From contig JAEXBL010000049.1 in the NCBI GenBank assembly GCA_023394015.1, positions 1 through 5,426 of the forward strand: a stretch of 5,426 nt of DNA. Direction: 5' to 3'. How positions within the stretch are numbered: position 1 is the stretch's first letter; each line of letters opens with the position of its first letter. Under the pieces are notes generated by a model that had not been told where the DNA came from, did not search any database, and saw only the letters and a program-made list of their open reading frames with translations. The DNA comes from Pseudomonadota bacterium. Lineage in GTDB: Bacteria; Pseudomonadota; Gammaproteobacteria; Burkholderiales; Burkholderiaceae_C. Positions 1 to 5,426 of this stretch are shown here, one piece after another. Position numbers and translations under genes: made by a program.

Positions 1-1231
1 CCAGCACCACGGTGGGGGCCTGCGGCGCGTTTTGGATGCGTAACTCCAAGTGCAGGTGCGGCCCGGGGGACACGCCGGTGGAGCCCACGGCGCCGATTTT
101 CTCGCCCTGCATCACGTTGTCCCCCACTTTCACGTCGATGCGCGACAGGTGGGCGTACACGGTGCTGTCCCGCTTGTTGCGGTGCTGGATGTAGATGACC
201 TTGCCGTAACCGTTCTGCACACCGGCGAAGGTGACCACGCCGTCGCCGATGGTGCGCACCGGCGTGCCGGTTGGGGCGGCGTAGTCAACGCCCTTGTGCT
301 CGCGGCTGTAGCCGTACACGGGGTGGGTGCGCATGCCGAAGCCGCTGCTGATGCGGGTGCTGGGCAGCGGCGCCAGCAGGTAGGCCCGGCGCAGGCTCTG
401 GCCGTCGAAGGAGTAGTAGGCGCCCTTGCTGGCGCCCTGCTCCTGGAACCAGATGGCCTGGTGCGTCTTGCCACGGTTGACCACCTCGGCGCTCAGGATC
501 TTGCCGGCGCGCACCGGCTCGCCATCGGCCTCCAGCGCCTCGTAGACTACCGAGAAGCGGTCGCCGCGGCGCAGGCCGCGGTGGAAGTCGACGTTGGACT
601 CGAAGATTTCGATCAGCTGCCGGGCCACGCTGTCGGGCAGGCTGGCCTCGTCGGTGGCGGCGTAGAGCGTGCTCTGGATGACGCCGCTGGCGATGCGCTG
701 GGTGGCCAGCAGCGGCGCGGTTTCGACGCGCACGCTGAAGCCGTCGCCGGCCTTTTCGACCACCAGGCGCTTGAAGTGCTCGTCGTCGGCCTTGTCCAGC
801 CAGTGCGTGTGCAGCTTGAGCAGCTCCTGCCGGTCGCTGGCCTCGGCCGTCACCAGGCGGGTGGCACGGCCGAACAGGGCCTGGCGCGTGGTGTCGTTCT
901 GGCGCAGAAAGTCCGCGGCGGCCGGATCGGCCAGGCCCAGGCGCTTGAGCAGGGCCTCGGGCGTGTCGTTGGCGCGGGTGGATTCGCTGCGGTAGAGGGT
1001 AAAGGAGTGGGTGTCCAGAATCTCGGTCTGGGCCGTCAACTGCTGCGGCTCCACGGTCTCGGACACCAGGCGCAGCGGCGCGGTGGGCGCCGCGGGGGCC
1101 AGCGAGGCCACGGCGAAGGCGCCGCCGCCGCCGCACAGCAGGAAGGCGGCGATCACCGCGGTGATGCGCTTGGGATGACGGTGGACAAAATCAGCGACGG
1201 CCAGGCCGGAGGAAATCAAGTGTTGCTTCAC
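1..1231 (-). CDS. M23 family peptidoglycan endopeptidase, MepM-like (3' end outside window)
   Basis: Zinc metallopeptidase expected to cut peptide cross-links in periplasmic peptidoglycan during wall growth. The window holds 410 codons; the stop lies beyond the left edge. A basic stretch (HRHPKR, residues 17-22) precedes one hydrophobic segment (about 23-45, with a GGGG run), which reads as an inner-membrane anchor or uncleaved signal. Residues about 55-285 fit the OapA/Csd3-type N-terminal regions of MepM-like proteins. The catalytic domain (about 292-405) has all expected metal and active-site residues: H312 and D316 in HKGVD, H361 in YAHLS, and H392/H394 in PHLHLE, so it looks active. The start is a GTG at 1231, giving MKQHLISSG. 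An in-frame TGA at 1259-1261 allows little extension, and a weak Shine-Dalgarno (GGAA) lies 9 nt upstream. The gene is divergent from tyrS. Comparable family members are about 440-460 residues (from memory), so only a short tail should be missing. The family is certain; the exact cut site is inferred. Confidence 0.93.
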   Translation of the reverse strand, partial: MKQHLISSGLAVADFVHRHPKRITAVIAAFLLCGGGGAFAVASLAPAAPTAPLRLVSETVEPQQLTAQTEILDTHSFTLYRSESTRANDTPEALLKRLGLADPAAADFLRQNDTTRQALFGRATRLVTAEASDRQELLKLHTHWLDKADDEHFKRLVVEKAGDGFSVRVETAPLLATQRIASGVIQSTLYAATDEASLPDSVARQLIEIFESNVDFHRGLRRGDRFSVVYEALEADGEPVRAGKILSAEVVNRGKTHQAIWFQEQGASKGAYYSFDGQSLRRAYLLAPLPSTRISSGFGMRTHPVYGYSREHKGVDYAAPTGTPVRTIGDGVVTFAGVQNGYGKVIYIQHRNKRDSTVYAHLSRIDVKVGDNVMQGEKIGAVGSTGVSPGPHLHLELRIQNAPQAPTVVL

Positions 1232-1355
1232 GCGACGTTGTTCCGCAAATCGTTGCAGTCAGGCGACAGGCGCAAGGGGCGCGGGTACCTGGCGAGGCGC
1301 TTTCGGGTCTTTGGGTGCCAAAAGCCGGGCCTCGAGAATCGGGCCTTAACGCGCC

Positions 1356-1384
1356 AGTATAGCGGCGTAGGTAGCGTCCTACAA
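1356..1384 (-). promoter_or_regulatory. Putative sigma-70 promoter for the M23 peptidase gene
   Basis: On the minus strand, TTGTAG (plus 1379-1384) is followed after exactly 17 nt by TATACT (plus 1356-1361). The -10 box matches the consensus TATAAT at 5 of 6 positions. The -35 box matches TTGACA only in its first three bases. Transcription would start near 1349, leaving a leader of about 118 nt before the GTG at 1231. The boxes lie in the short, less GC-rich stretch between the divergent genes. Spacing and -10 quality favour it; the weak -35 keeps confidence moderate. Confidence 0.42.
1367..1382. repeat. Short inverted repeat inside the divergent promoter region
   Basis: GTAGG (1367-1371) and CCTAC (1378-1382) are perfect 5-bp inverted arms around a 6-nt spacer. 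The element lies between, and partly over, the putative -10 and -35 boxes of the minus-strand promoter, just upstream of tyrS. It could be an operator half-site pair, but arms this short occur often by chance. Confidence 0.2.
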
Positions 1385-1393
1385 GCACACCCC

Positions 1394-2629
1394 ATGAAAC
1401 CTGACACCCAGATGACAAACCCGCCCATCACGGACCGCGTTCGTGAAGCGATGGCGATTTCGTTGCGCGGCTGCGATGAATTGCTGCCGCAGGAAGACTG
1501 GCTGAAGAAGCTGGCCCGCGCCGAGGCCAGCGGCCAGCCGCTGCGCATCAAGCGGGGGCTGGACCCGACGGCGCCCGACATCCACATCGGCCACACCGTG
1601 GTGCTGAACAAGATGCGCCAGCTGCAGGACCTGGGGCACCAGGTGATCTTCCTGATCGGCGACTTCACCACCCTGATCGGCGACCCCTCGGGCCGCAACA
1701 GCACCCGCCCGCCGCTGACCGAGGAGCAGATCCACGCCAATGCCGAGACCTACAAGGCGCAGGCCTTCAAGGTGCTCGACCCGGAGAAGACCGAGCTGCG
1801 CTACAACAGCGAGTGGTGCGACGCGCTGGGCACGCGCGGGCTGATCCGCCTGTCGGCGCGCTACTCGGTGGCGCGCATGATGGAGCGCAACGACTTTCAC
1901 GAGCGCTTTCACGCCGGCAACTCGATCAGCATCCACGAATTCCTCTACCCGCTGCTGCAGGGCTACGACTCGGTGGCGCTGAAGGCCGACATCGAACTCG
2001 GCGGCACCGACCAGAAGTTCAACCTGCTGATGGGTCGCCACCTGCAGCAGGAATACGGCCAGGAGCCGCAGTGCATCCTGACCATGCCGCTGCTGGAGGG
2101 GCTGGACGGCGTGGAGAAGATGTCCAAGAGCAAGGGCAACTACGTCGGCATCACCGAGGACGCCAACACCATGTTCGCCAAGGTGCTGTCGATCAGCGAC
2201 GAGCTGATGTGGCGCTGGTACACGCTGCTGTCGTTCCGCTCGCTGGCCGAGATCGAGGCGCTGAAGGCCGAGGTCGCCGCCGGCCGCAACCCCAAGGACG
2301 CCAAGGTGATGCTGGCCAAGGAGATCACGGCGCGCTTTCACTCGGGCCAGGCGGCCGAGGCGGCGGAGCAGGATTTCATCCACCGCAGCAAGGGCGGCGT
2401 GCCGGATGACATCCCCGAGGTGGCTCTCGGCGCCGCGCCGCTCGGCATCGGCCTGGTGCTCAAGCAAGCCGGCCTGGCGCCCTCCACCAGCGAGGCCAAC
2501 CGCCTGATCGACGGCGGCGGCGTGCGCGTCGATTCCAGCGTGGTCAGCGACAAGGGCCTGAAGCTGGAAGCGGGCACTTACGTCGTGCAGGTCGGCAAGC
2601 GCCGCTTTGCACGCGTGACGCTGGGCTGA
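1394..2629 (+). CDS. tyrS: Tyrosyl-tRNA synthetase
   Basis: Cytoplasmic class I aminoacyl-tRNA synthetase that activates L-tyrosine with ATP and loads it on tRNA-Tyr. The protein has 411 residues, normal for the family. The Rossmann catalytic domain carries [11 protein letters not shown] with the HIGH signature at residues 64-67, the GGTDQ motif at 203-207 and KMSKS at 242-246. An S4-type RNA-binding domain fills about residues 349-411. The canonical HIGH/KMSKS pair points to the second bacterial TyrRS type (TyrZ-like) rather than the E. coli type, which has KFGKT. The reading frame stays open far upstream, but family similarity begins near [12 protein letters not shown] 1394 is chosen; ATG 1412 (405 residues) is an equally reasonable start, because neither has a clear Shine-Dalgarno. 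No convincing -35/-10 pair was found on the plus strand. The gene is divergent from the M23 peptidase and convergent with the dioxygenase gene, 25 nt apart. Confidence 0.97.
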   Translation: MKPDTQMTNPPITDRVREAMAISLRGCDELLPQEDWLKKLARAEASGQPLRIKRGLDPTAPDIHIGHTVVLNKMRQLQDLGHQVIFLIGDFTTLIGDPSGRNSTRPPLTEEQIHANAETYKAQAFKVLDPEKTELRYNSEWCDALGTRGLIRLSARYSVARMMERNDFHERFHAGNSISIHEFLYPLLQGYDSVALKADIELGGTDQKFNLLMGRHLQQEYGQEPQCILTMPLLEGLDGVEKMSKSKGNYVGITEDANTMFAKVLSISDELMWRWYTLLSFRSLAEIEALKAEVAAGRNPKDAKVMLAKEITARFHSGQAAEAAEQDFIHRSKGGVPDDIPEVALGAAPLGIGLVLKQAGLAPSTSEANRLIDGGGVRVDSSVVSDKGLKLEAGTYVVQVGKRRFARVTLG

Positions 2630-2654
2630 GGCGCCCCGAGGCTGCTGGGCCGGC

Positions 2655-3647
2655 TCAGGCTGCCACCGCCGCCTCGGCCGGCGCCGGAAAGCCGTTGCGC
2701 CCCGGAAACTCCGGCGCCAGGGCGCGTGCGTTGGGCATCTTCAGCCACAGGCGCAGCATGCGGCGGCGCTGCGCCAGGTCCTCGTGGTCGACGAACTCGG
2801 TGCGCGAGTGCAGCACGGCGTAGTTGTTGGCCAGTTGCAGGTCGCCCGGCTCCAGCATCATGTCCAGGCGCAGGGCGGGGTCCTTCATCACGCTGTCGAA
2901 CACGTCCCGCGCCTCGATCTCCACCCGCGACAGCGGCAGGCCGCGGATTTCGGCGCCCAGCTCGATGTACTGGCGCAGGTAGCGGCAGCTCAGCTTGCCC
3001 TGGTGGACGCTGAAGATGGGCGACAGGCTGGGCTGCGGCTCGCACAGGTGGGCGAAGTAGGTGGGGCGGTAATACAGGCCCAGCAGCTCGGGGTGCCGTT
3101 GCAGGATCTGGTTGTAGATGGCGGCCACGCTGACCAGGCTGGACAGGCCGCCCTGCGCCGCCTTGCGCACGCACAGCAGGCCCACCACGTCGGACGGGTC
3201 GGAGTGGTAGGGCAGGTACAGGTTGGTTTCGTAGACGCGGGTGTTCTTGTCGTTCACGTCGCCCACGTTCATCACCTCGCCCAGCAGGTCGCCGCGCGGG
3301 TTCTGGCACACGGGCTGGCCCAGGTGCAGGCCGATGCCGTAGGTGACGGCCTTGATCTCGGCGTCCGAATAGCGCGCCACCGGCAGGCCGCGCAGCAGCT
3401 TGAAGCCGCGGCCGTTTTCCAGCTCGTCGGCCCAGGCGCGCAGGCGCGGCAGCAGGGCGTCGATCGGGAAGTCGGCGGCGCCGAAGGCCGGGAAGGCCCG
3501 GCCACGGCTTTTCAGCGTGGCCAGCGCGGCGTCGATGACGGCGATGTCTTCGGGCGTGAAGTGGTACAGCCAGGCCGGGTCGGCGGCGATGTCGGGGCCT
3601 TTCCAGGCGGCGGGGCCGGTGATGGCTTGTTTCAGGATGACGCTCAT
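2655..3647 (-). CDS. TauD/TfdA-like Fe(II)/2-oxoglutarate-dependent dioxygenase
   Basis: Predicted soluble, cytoplasmic oxygenase that couples oxidative decarboxylation of 2-oxoglutarate to hydroxylation of an unknown small substrate. It has 330 residues. The iron-binding facial triad is complete: H148 and D150 in YHSDPSD, and H280 in VLHSRTEF. Arginines R294-R296, about 15 residues after the distal histidine, are placed to bind the 2-oxoglutarate carboxylate as in TauD. Other family-like blocks are GRGFKLLRG, LGQPVCQN, LEPGDLQLANNY and RLWLK. The ATG at 3647 has a good Shine-Dalgarno (GGAG, plus 3655-3658) 7 nt upstream. There is no signal peptide or membrane segment. No transporter or desulfonation genes for sulfonates lie beside it, so taurine itself is not supported as substrate. 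The triad and family are clear; the substrate cannot be told. A longer open frame continues upstream to 4721, but it is antisense to the transporter gene and is not part of this protein. Confidence 0.92.
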   Translation of the reverse strand: MSVILKQAITGPAAWKGPDIAADPAWLYHFTPEDIAVIDAALATLKSRGRAFPAFGAADFPIDALLPRLRAWADELENGRGFKLLRGLPVARYSDAEIKAVTYGIGLHLGQPVCQNPRGDLLGEVMNVGDVNDKNTRVYETNLYLPYHSDPSDVVGLLCVRKAAQGGLSSLVSVAAIYNQILQRHPELLGLYYRPTYFAHLCEPQPSLSPIFSVHQGKLSCRYLRQYIELGAEIRGLPLSRVEIEARDVFDSVMKDPALRLDMMLEPGDLQLANNYAVLHSRTEFVDHEDLAQRRRMLRLWLKMPNARALAPEFPGRNGFPAPAEAAVAA

Positions 3648-3816
3648 GGGCGGGCTCCGGTGGGGCTGGCGCGGTCGCAGACGGCGGGATGGTTGCTTCA
3701 ATAAAGCTAGCGATTCACGCTGGTGCCTGCTGCGCAAACCATCAATTTGACCACGATTCGGCAGGCCACTCGCACGGTGGCCGTGCCGCGCGGCGGCTTT
3801 GGCGACAATCGGGCGC
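3648..3816. other. Divergent intergenic region, dioxygenase / CDF transporter
   Basis: This 169-bp stretch separates two divergent genes and should hold both promoters. It includes a clearly A/T-richer core (about 3695-3760) with AATAAA, GCTAGC and a plus-strand TTGACC at 3747-3752 that resembles a -35 box. I found no -10 element at suitable spacing downstream of it, and no convincing promoter pair for the minus-strand gene. A small inverted repeat pair, GCCTGC (3725-3730) and GCAGGC (3761-3766), spans part of the core. No coding sequence is apparent. Confidence 0.5.
3772..3786 (+). repeat. Small hairpin upstream of the CDF gene
   Basis: GCACGG (3772-3777) and CCGTGC (3781-3786) form perfect 6-bp GC-rich arms with a 3-nt loop (TGG), 30 nt before the chosen ATG. 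If transcribed it could fold in the leader of the transporter mRNA. No T-tract follows, so it is not a terminator. A regulatory role is speculation. Confidence 0.25.
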
Positions 3817-4776
3817 ATGAACGATGCCGTGCGCGCCTGGATGACGCCGCGCCGCCTGATGGCGGTGTCGGTGGTGGTGGCGCTGATGACCATCACCCTC
3901 AAGACGGCGGCCTGGTGGATCACCGGCTCGGTGGGGCTGCTGTCGGACGCCATGGAGTCCTTCGTCAACCTGGCGGCGGCCATGTTCGGGCTGCTGATGG
4001 TGACGCTGGCGGCGCGCCCGGCCGACGAGGACCACAACTTCGGCCACGACAAGGCGGAGTACTTCTCCTCCGGCTTCGAGGGCATTCTGATCATCGGCGC
4101 GGCGGTGGCCATCATCTGGGCGGCGCTGCCGCGCTTCTGGGCGCCGCAGCCGCTGGAGCAGGTGGGCTGGGGCCTGGGCCTGTCGATCGCCAGCTCGGTG
4201 CTCAACGGGCTGCTGGCCTGGGTGATGCTGCGCGCCTCGCGCATGCACCGCTCGATCGCGCTGGAGGCCGACGCCCGCCACCTGCTGACCGACGTGTGGA
4301 CCTCGGCCGGCGTGGTGGTCGGGCTGGTGCTGGTGGGCGTCACCGGCTGGCTGTGGCTGGACCCGCTGGTGGCCGTGGGCGTGGCGCTGAACATCGTGTG
4401 GGAGGGCCTGCGGCTGATCTGGCGCTCCTGGCGCGGGCTGATGGACGCCGCCGTCGAGCCGGAGCTGCAAGGCGAGATCGAGGCGGTGCTGGAGCGCTTC
4501 ACCCAGCGCCAGGGCGAGCACCACGTGGTGCTGTTCGACCACCTGATGACGCGCCGCGCCGGCCAGCGCCGCTTCGTCAGCCTGCACATGCACATGCCGC
4601 CCAGCTGGACGCTGGGGCGCGCCGACGACCTGCGCCACCAGGTCGAGGAGGCGCTGGCCAAGGCCGTGCCCGGGCTGCACGCCAGCATCCAGATGCTGCC
4701 CGACGGCGTGGAGCCGATCACCGTGGACCTGAACGAGCCGCTGGAACCCGCGCCCGAGGGCCTGCACGCGCATTGA
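3817..4776 (+). CDS. Cation diffusion facilitator (CDF) family metal transporter, FieF-like
   Basis: Inner-membrane divalent metal exporter, normally a proton-coupled dimer. The protein has 319 residues. Six membrane segments fall at about 14-34, 38-62, 86-106, 115-138, 157-176 and 178-200, followed by a cytoplasmic ferredoxin-like domain (about 210-296). Family signatures are [12 protein letters not shown] in helix 2, [18 protein letters not shown] in the 2-3 loop and [13 protein letters not shown] in helix 5. H155 and D159 match the helix-5 half of the transport site, and D70, H73 and H77 match the loop site of FieF. Helix 2 shows E47 and N51 where Zn or Fe carriers have H/D and D. The C-terminal His-x-Asp of FieF reads Gln-Met-Leu (292-294). 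Metal specificity therefore cannot be assigned. ATG 3817 is preferred over an in-frame TTG at 3799, though no strong Shine-Dalgarno precedes either. The dtd gene follows after 16 nt, probably in one transcript. Confidence 0.93.
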   Translation: MNDAVRAWMTPRRLMAVSVVVALMTITLKTAAWWITGSVGLLSDAMESFVNLAAAMFGLLMVTLAARPADEDHNFGHDKAEYFSSGFEGILIIGAAVAIIWAALPRFWAPQPLEQVGWGLGLSIASSVLNGLLAWVMLRASRMHRSIALEADARHLLTDVWTSAGVVVGLVLVGVTGWLWLDPLVAVGVALNIVWEGLRLIWRSWRGLMDAAVEPELQGEIEAVLERFTQRQGEHHVVLFDHLMTRRAGQRRFVSLHMHMPPSWTLGRADDLRHQVEEALAKAVPGLHASIQMLPDGVEPITVDLNEPLEPAPEGLHAH

Positions 4777-4785
4777 GCGCGCTCA
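4774..4785. repeat. 12-bp perfect palindrome at the CDF/dtd junction
   Basis: TGAGCGCGCTCA is fully self-complementary. It includes the stop codon of the transporter gene and ends 7 nt before the dtd ATG, where a Shine-Dalgarno would be expected; none is seen. It may be chance in GC-rich DNA, a protein site, or a small structure affecting translation of dtd. Confidence 0.3.
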
Positions 4786-4792
4786 CGCCGCC

Positions 4793-5257
4793 ATGCAGGC
4801 CCTGATCCAGCGTGTATCCGAAGCCCGCGTCAGCGTCGGCGGGCGCCTGGTCGGCCAGATCGGTGCCGGCTTGCTGGTGCTGCTGTGCGCCGAGCGCGGC
4901 GACGACGAGGCGGTGGCCGACAAGCTGCTGGCCAAGCTGCTCAAGCTGCGCATCTTTGGCGACGAAGCCGGCAAGATGAACCGCAGCGTGCAGGACGTGG
5001 CCGGCGGCCTGCTCATCGTCAGCCAGTTCACCCTGGCGGCCGCCACCTCGGGCGGCAACCGCCCCAGCTTCACCAACGCCGCGCCGCCGGACGAGGGCCG
5101 GCGCCTGTACGAGCACTTCGTTGCCCAGGCCCGCGCCGCGCACCCCCAGGTGGCCACCGGCGAATTCGCCGCCGAGATGCAGGTGGCCCTGGTCAACGAC
5201 GGGCCGGTGACGATTCCGCTGCGCCTCAGTTCGCCAGCTGCCGCTCGGCCGGCTTGA
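4793..5257 (+). CDS. dtd: D-aminoacyl-tRNA deacylase
   Basis: Cytoplasmic homodimeric proofreading enzyme that hydrolyses D-amino acids, classically D-tyrosine, and glycine mischarged on tRNA-Ala, from tRNA. It has 154 residues against about 145-153 in the family; the excess is a C-terminal Ala/Pro tail (SSPAAARPA). It starts [15 protein letters not shown], as in E. coli Dtd (MIALIQRV). The active-site motif SQFTL is at 77-81 with T80, and the partner motif NDGPVT at 135-140 holds the Gly-Pro pair that screens chirality. After SQFTL the usual AADT reads AAAT, with Ala84 replacing Asp. No clear Shine-Dalgarno precedes the ATG; translation may be coupled to the transporter gene 16 nt upstream. 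The link with tyrS is biochemical, since TyrRS can make D-Tyr-tRNA. The last 32 nt overlap the convergent gene on the other strand. Confidence 0.96.
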   Translation: MQALIQRVSEARVSVGGRLVGQIGAGLLVLLCAERGDDEAVADKLLAKLLKLRIFGDEAGKMNRSVQDVAGGLLIVSQFTLAAATSGGNRPSFTNAAPPDEGRRLYEHFVAQARAAHPQVATGEFAAEMQVALVNDGPVTIPLRLSSPAAARPA

Positions 5258-5426
5258 TGGCCTGGCACTCGGCCGATTCCCAGCGCGGCTTGCAGTGGCG
5301 CCAGCCGCAGGCGTCGCGCTTGAAGGGGTTGGCGCCGGCTTCGCGCAGGCAGCGCGCCAGCGGGGTGTTGCCGCGGGCGCCCTGGCGGCTCACCAGGTCG
5401 CCGCCGGCGGGGCAGTCGCCCTGGCC
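5226..5426 (-). CDS. Cysteine-rich protein of unknown function, C-terminal part (5' end outside window)
   Basis: An open minus-strand frame of 66 codons enters from the right edge and ends at TGA (plus 5226-5228). Codon use is strongly G/C at third positions, as in the neighbouring genes, which supports real coding. The only annotated plus-strand gene here, dtd, ends at 5257. The fragment has five cysteines (fragment residues 5, 26, 40, 45 and 54), including DACGWRHC (39-45), RWESAEC and an earlier [11 protein letters not shown]. The spacing suggests disulfides in an exported protein or a small metal site, but no signal peptide can be seen because the N-terminus is missing. I do not recognise the family. 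It converges on dtd and overlaps its end by 32 nt, which is unremarkable for compact genomes but means the two tails constrain each other. Confidence 0.68.
   Translation of the reverse strand, partial: GQGDCPAGGDLVSRQGARGNTPLARCLREAGANPFKRDACGWRHCKPRWESAECQAIKPAERQLAN

Noticed and set aside
50..1393. Open plus-strand frame of about 448 codons running in frame into tyrS, suggesting a giant N-terminal fusion
   Set aside because: It is antisense to the M23 peptidase, which has all catalytic residues. Its translation is low-complexity Ala/Gly/Val/His/Gln-rich, typical of the complement of a high-GC gene. TyrRS similarity begins only after 1394.
1379..2467. Minus-strand frame of 362 codons antisense to tyrS
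   Set aside because: Its composition is that of a high-GC complement strand (Leu/Val/Gln/His/Arg-rich). No domain is visible, and tyrS fully explains the region.
2630..2654. Possible bidirectional terminator between tyrS and the convergent dioxygenase gene
   Set aside because: GC-rich bases here and just beyond could pair only imperfectly and no T-tract follows on either strand. An intrinsic terminator cannot be supported.
3747..3775. TTGACC as the -35 box of a promoter for the CDF gene
   Set aside because: No -10-like hexamer lies 16-18 nt downstream; that position is GC-rich (around TCGCAC).
3648..4721. Upstream in-frame extension of the dioxygenase frame on the minus strand (total 688 codons)
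   Set aside because: It is antisense to the CDF transporter gene and has a Ser/Arg/Pro-rich composition without domains. A good ribosome binding site and family-like start exist at 3647.
3723..4805. Other long open frames over the CDF gene on both strands (about 340-360 codons)
   Set aside because: They are shadows of the transporter gene. Their translations are Gly/Ala/Arg- or His/Gln-rich with no motifs, while the CDF frame has six membrane segments and conserved metal residues.

Overview
The window is very GC-rich, with strong G/C bias at third codon positions on both strands. Its proteins resemble those of Burkholderiales, most likely a member of the Comamonadaceae. That placement rests on remembered protein families and on the M23 peptidase/tyrS/dtd neighbourhood, not on a search. 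I see no rRNA, tRNA, CRISPR array, insertion sequence or phage gene.

Layout, left to right: (1) 1-1231, minus strand: a membrane-anchored M23 (MepM-like) peptidoglycan endopeptidase. Its 3' end lies beyond the left edge, but the zinc-binding catalytic domain is visible. (2) 1232-1393: a divergent promoter region. (3) 1394-2629, plus: tyrosyl-tRNA synthetase (tyrS, HIGH/KMSKS type). (4) 2655-3647, minus: a TauD/TfdA-like Fe(II)/2-oxoglutarate dioxygenase, convergent with tyrS. (5) 3648-3816: a second divergent intergenic region. (6) 3817-4776, plus: a cation diffusion facilitator (CDF) transporter. (7) 4793-5257, plus: D-aminoacyl-tRNA deacylase (dtd), 16 nt after the CDF gene and probably co-transcribed with it. 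(8) 5226-5426, minus: the C-terminal 66 codons of a cysteine-rich protein I do not recognise, overlapping the end of dtd tail-to-tail.

Functionally, tyrS and dtd form a known pair: TyrRS can mischarge tRNA-Tyr with D-tyrosine and Dtd removes it. Here the dioxygenase and the transporter sit between them. The M23 peptidase belongs to cell-wall remodelling, divergent from tyrS. I see no sign of a new multi-gene system. The points most worth checking are the unusual metal-site residues of the CDF protein, the cysteine-rich partial gene at the right edge, and a single-residue departure beside the active-site motif of Dtd.
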